Below the pieces are notes generated by a model. That model made no database searches and had not been told where the DNA came from. It saw only the letters and a program-made list of their open reading frames with translations. Position numbers and translations under genes: made by a program. 41,700 bases of DNA, taken from positions 8,737-50,436 of the forward strand of contig JAMCYS010000044.1 in NCBI GenBank assembly GCA_023473795.1, read 5' to 3'. Shown here one piece after another: positions 38,872 to 41,700 of this stretch. Source of the DNA: Chloroflexota bacterium (GTDB lineage Bacteria > Chloroflexota > UBA6077 > FW602-bin22 > JAMCYS01). The stretch's first letter is position 1. Each line of letters begins with the position of its first letter.

Positions 38872-40269
38872 ATGCGACCGGCCTTGTTGCAGCAGCTCAA
38901 ACAAATCGTCGGGCCTGAGGACGTCCTCACCAGCGATCGCGACCTTATGGCCTACGAGTACGACGCCACAGTCGAGAAGTTCCTGCCCGAGGCGGTCGTG
39001 TTCGCCAGCTCCACTCAAGAGGTAGCGGCCGTGCTGCGGCTGACCTACCAGAACAAGGTGCCGGTAGTGCCGCGAGGCGCCGGCACCAACCTCTCCGGCG
39101 GCACCCTGCCCGTCAAGGGCGGCATCGTGCTGGAGCTGAGCCGGATGACGCGCGTGCTGACGATCGACACGGCCAATCAGCGGGCCGTGGTCGAGCCGGG
39201 GGTCATCAATCTCGACCTGCAGAACCTCCTGGCTCCCCTGGGCTTCACCTACGCCCCGGACCCGGCCAGCCAGAAAGTCTCCACGATGGGCGGCAACGTC
39301 GGCGAGGACTCCGGGGGCCCGCACTGCCTCAAGTACGGCGTTACCAGCAATCACATCGTCGGCTTGGAGGTGGTGCTGCCCAACGGCGAGGTCATCCACA
39401 CCGGCGGTGCCGTCGAGGACAGCCCGGGCTACGACCTAACCGGCCTGCTGGTCGGTTCCGAGGGGACCCTGGGCGTGGTTACCAAGATCACGGTGCGCAT
39501 CATTCGCCTGCCGGAGACGATCAAGACGCTGTTGGGCGTCTACGACCGTCTGGAGGACGTGGGGCAGACGGTGTCCGACATCATCGCCGCCGGCATCATC
39601 CCGGCCACCCTGGAGTTGCTGGACCGGCCGGTGATCAACGCCGTCGAGGATAGCGTCCAGGCGGGCTACCCGCGCGACGCCGCGGCGGTGCTGCTGATCG
39701 AGGTCGACGGCGTCGGCGACGGCCTGGAGCGCCAGGCGGACCTGATCGTCGAACTGTGCCAGAAGAACAAGGTGCGCGAGGTTCGCGTGGCCAAGTCGGC
39801 GGCCGAACGGGACGCCCTCTGGGCGGGCCGCCGCGGCGCCTTCGGCGCGGTCGCCCGCGTGCGCCCCAGCTACCTGGTGCAGGACGGCACCGTGCCTCGG
39901 ACCGAGCTGGCGGCCATCCTACGCAAGGTTCTGGAGATCTCTGCCGCCCACAACGTCACCGTGGGCAACGTCGCCCATGCGGGCGACGGCAACCTCCACC
40001 CGCTGTTCATGTACGATCCCAAGGACAAGGACGAGGCGCGCCGAGTGCACGAGGCCGGCGCCGAGATCCTCAAGGCCTGCGTGGATGTGCAGGGCACGCT
40101 TTCGGGCGAGCACGGCATCGGCCTGGAGAAGCAGAAGATGATGCCCTGGCGCTTCGGCCCCACAGAGATGGATGTGATGGCCAAGGTGAAACAGGTATGG
40201 GACCCTGCCGACCTGCTCAACCCCGGCAAGATCCTGCCGCCCGAGTACCAGACGGCAAAGGCAGGGTGA
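38872..40269 (+). CDS. glcD: FAD-linked oxidase, GlcD-type (glycolate/lactate oxidase subunit)
   Basis: 465 residues. PCMH FAD domain (about 40-215): VPVVPRGAGTNLSGGTLPVKGG, TMGGNVGEDSGGPHCLKYG and GGAVEDSPGYDLTGLLVGSEGTLGVVT. The C-terminal FAD-oxidase cap has VGNVAHAGDGNLHPLFMYDP (catalytic His region) and GTLSGEHGIGLEKQ. It oxidises a 2-hydroxyacid such as glycolate or D-lactate to the 2-oxoacid, passing electrons on, in E. coli via GlcE and GlcF. It sits between the isomerase and glcE, 3 bases before the latter. The exact substrate is not determined. Confidence 0.92.
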   Translation: MRPALLQQLKQIVGPEDVLTSDRDLMAYEYDATVEKFLPEAVVFASSTQEVAAVLRLTYQNKVPVVPRGAGTNLSGGTLPVKGGIVLELSRMTRVLTIDTANQRAVVEPGVINLDLQNLLAPLGFTYAPDPASQKVSTMGGNVGEDSGGPHCLKYGVTSNHIVGLEVVLPNGEVIHTGGAVEDSPGYDLTGLLVGSEGTLGVVTKITVRIIRLPETIKTLLGVYDRLEDVGQTVSDIIAAGIIPATLELLDRPVINAVEDSVQAGYPRDAAAVLLIEVDGVGDGLERQADLIVELCQKNKVREVRVAKSAAERDALWAGRRGAFGAVARVRPSYLVQDGTVPRTELAAILRKVLEISAAHNVTVGNVAHAGDGNLHPLFMYDPKDKDEARRVHEAGAEILKACVDVQGTLSGEHGIGLEKQKMMPWRFGPTEMDVMAKVKQVWDPADLLNPGKILPPEYQTAKAG

Positions 40270-40272
40270 GCG

Positions 40273-41619
40273 ATGAGCGAAGCCGTGGGACACGAGGGCG
40301 TGGCCGATTGGCTCGTCGGGCTGCGCGGTAGCCTGGGCGAGGCGCAGGTGGCGGACGCACCCGAGGCGCAGGTGGCGCACGCTCTTGACGGCCACACGCC
40401 CAGGGCGGTGGTTACGCCGCAGTCGGTCGAGCAACTGGCCGAGGTCCTGCGCCTGGCCGGGGCGAACCGGCTGGCAGTGACCCCCTGGGGCGGCGGCACC
40501 AAGCAGGGCCTGGGCAGGCCCCTGACGCGGCTCGACCTGGTGCTCAAGACTGGGGGGCTGGCCAGGATCCTCGAGCTGGACGAGGGCAACCTCACGGCCG
40601 AAGTGGAGGCCGGCATGTCCCTGGGCGCGCTGCAGGCCGAGCTGGCCCAGCGCCGGCTCTTCTTTGCCCTCGACCCGCTGGAGGGCGAGCAGGCTACCCT
40701 GGGCGGCATCATCGCCACCAACGCCAGCGGCCCCAAGCGGCTCTACTATCGCACGGCGCGCGACCACGTGCTCGGCATGAGGGTCGCCCTGCCGGACGGG
40801 CGGCTGCTGCGCACGGGCGGCAAGACGGTGAAGGACGTCGCCGGCTATAACCTCACCAAGCCGCTGATCGGCAGCTGGGGCACGGCCGGCGTCGTCGTCA
40901 GCGCCACTATTCGCCTGCAGCCGGCGCCCGAGGACAGCGCCACCGTGGTGGCCGCTTTCCCGGCCGTCGCCCCGGCGGCGGCGCTGGCGCTGAAGGTGCG
41001 GGGCACCTTCCTGCTGCCCACGGCGATGGAGCTGGTGAGCCAGGGGGCCTGGCAGGTAGCAGGTGGCGGCAGCCTCGCGGGCAACGGGGCGACGCTGGCC
41101 TTCCTCCTGGAAGGCGCCCGCGAGGCGGTGGCCCGCCACGAACGCGATCTCACCGCCCTAGCCCAGGGGGCAGGCGCCGTGATGGTCGCCACGCTGCGGG
41201 GAGACGACATAGCGGCGGCCTGGCGGCAGCGCCAGCGGGTGGCCGGCGCCCTGCAGGCGGCCTTTGCGGGCCTGGCCCGCGCCAAGGTCGGCGTGCCGCT
41301 GTCGGCCCTGGGGACCATCCTGGCCGCGGCCGAAAGCGAGGGTGCCAAACGTGGTCTGGGCCTGGCCTTTGCCGCTCACGCCGGCAACGGTCTGGCGCAG
41401 GTCTACTTCGTCGGCGGCGAGGACGTAATGCGGGATGCCCTACTGAGCCTGCGCCAGGCGGCCACCAACCTCGGTGGCTACCTGTTGCTGGAGACGGCGT
41501 CGCTCTCTCTCAAGCAGAAGGTCGAGGTCCTGCCGGCGCGCGACGATTACGACATGATGCGGCAACTCAAGGCCAGCCTGAACCCGGGCGACTCGCTCAA
41601 CCCGGGCAAGCTGGTCTAG
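40273..41619 (+). CDS. glcE: FAD-binding oxidase, GlcE-type subunit
   Basis: 448 residues. FAD-binding PCMH domain: VTPWGGGTKQGLGRPLTRLDLVLKT, ALDPLEGEQATLGGIIATNASGPKRLYYRTARDHVLGMRVALPDGRLLRTGGKTVKDVAGYNLTKPLIGSWGTAGVVV, read here as separate blocks at about 72-95 and 135-215. That set is typical of GlcE. It is the partner of GlcD; the Fe-S subunit GlcF, expected next, is not in the window. Near residues 23-37 a 24-base tandem duplication gives EAQVADAP-EAQVAHAL. The gene ends 81 bases before the window edge. Confidence 0.9.
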   Translation: MSEAVGHEGVADWLVGLRGSLGEAQVADAPEAQVAHALDGHTPRAVVTPQSVEQLAEVLRLAGANRLAVTPWGGGTKQGLGRPLTRLDLVLKTGGLARILELDEGNLTAEVEAGMSLGALQAELAQRRLFFALDPLEGEQATLGGIIATNASGPKRLYYRTARDHVLGMRVALPDGRLLRTGGKTVKDVAGYNLTKPLIGSWGTAGVVVSATIRLQPAPEDSATVVAAFPAVAPAAALALKVRGTFLLPTAMELVSQGAWQVAGGGSLAGNGATLAFLLEGAREAVARHERDLTALAQGAGAVMVATLRGDDIAAAWRQRQRVAGALQAAFAGLARAKVGVPLSALGTILAAAESEGAKRGLGLAFAAHAGNGLAQVYFVGGEDVMRDALLSLRQAATNLGGYLLLETASLSLKQKVEVLPARDDYDMMRQLKASLNPGDSLNPGKLV

Positions 41620-41660
41620 CGATGCGGCAGCCGTGGATCTCCGGTCCGCGGGCCAGCCTG

Positions 41661-41693
41661 CTCCCCCTCCCTTTGGGAGGGCTGGGGTGAGGG
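41661..41693. repeat. Palindromic intergenic element after glcE
   Basis: CCCTCCC-TTT-GGGAGGG (41665-41681) followed by GCTGGGGTGAGGG. This resembles the CCCTCTCCC...GGGGTGAGGG dispersed repeat common in GC-rich genomes; only one copy is in the window. It may also act as a terminator for the glc operon. Confidence 0.45.
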
Positions 41694-41700
41694 TTTCTAG

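Noticed and set aside
1-41700. CRISPR arrays, tRNA and rRNA genes, transposases, restriction or toxin-antitoxin genes
   Set aside because: I scanned the intergenic regions for direct-repeat arrays, cloverleaf GTTCRA patterns and insertion-sequence ends and found none. The repeats present are palindromic and dispersed.

Overview
The window is about 41.7 kb of GC-rich, gene-dense bacterial DNA with no phage, transposase, CRISPR array, rRNA or tRNA that I can see. The best guess for the host is an anaerobic or facultative member of Chloroflexota. The clues are: a large, scRNA-type SRP RNA; a T-box leader on valS; a secreted SpoIID-type protein ending in a short LPYVVK tail; Ala/Pro/Thr-rich lipoprotein linkers; a four-subunit ferredoxin oxidoreductase; and a 2-hydroxyacyl-CoA dehydratase-type activase. 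This is inference from gene content. Several genes (GerW, SpoIID, YabE-like, RicT) have sporulation names in Firmicutes, but they occur widely in non-sporulating bacteria and do not prove sporulation.

Layout. 1-2.8 kb (+): the end of an amino-acid ABC permease, then a small membrane protein coupled to a GerW/YtfJ protein, then two envelope-stress-like membrane proteins (PspC+LiaF-type, LiaF/toast-rack). 2.8-3.7 kb (-): an EamA/DMT exporter. 9.2 to 3.8 kb (-): a tight eight-gene operon with a visible promoter and terminator: a 47-residue membrane protein, holB, ricT, a PfkB kinase, DUF4446, a Nudix hydrolase, a B-box membrane protein and DUF3786. 9.4-11.3 kb: endonuclease V, a Cys-rich unknown, a PIG-L deacetylase. 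14.4 to 11.3 kb (-): promoter, T-box leader and valS. 14.4-16 kb (+): a UBP zinc-finger protein and a holin-like/DUF3618 pair, each preceded by a sigma-54-like -24/-12 motif. 16.3-18.1 kb: an ECF sigma factor and its zinc anti-sigma partner.

18.1-18.4 kb is a hairpin-rich convergent gap. 20.2 to 18.4 kb (-) is a Tat-exported SpoIID/LytB protein, divergent from the SRP RNA at 20.4-20.7 kb. 20.8-24.6 kb (+) holds yabE-like, rsmA, ispE and a mini-PspC gene; the yabE-ksgA-ispE order is shared with Bacillus. 24.7-29.2 kb (+) has an amidohydrolase followed by a coupled run of membrane protein, methyltransferase, DUF2229 protein and BadF-type activase. 29.2-31.3 kb (-): rsfS, an intergenic repeat, and a CheB gene followed by the collapsed remains of CheR and a histidine kinase. 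31.3-33 kb: a lone peptide-type solute-binding lipoprotein. 36.2 to 33.1 kb (-): porC-porD-porA-porB. 37.5 to 36.6 kb (-): a formyltransferase/10-formyl-THF-hydrolase-like gene. 38-41.6 kb (+): a TIM-barrel isomerase, glcD and glcE behind a strong promoter that overlaps a palindromic operator candidate.

The most useful second-look items are: the valine T-box; the SRP RNA with its promoter; the two adjacent sigma-54-like sites; the two-deletion CheR/kinase relic; the orphan activase + DUF2229 module; the probable AUC start of ispE; the palindrome over the glc promoter; and the nested-hairpin element at 18.15-18.24 kb. No wholly new system could be demonstrated from the sequence alone.
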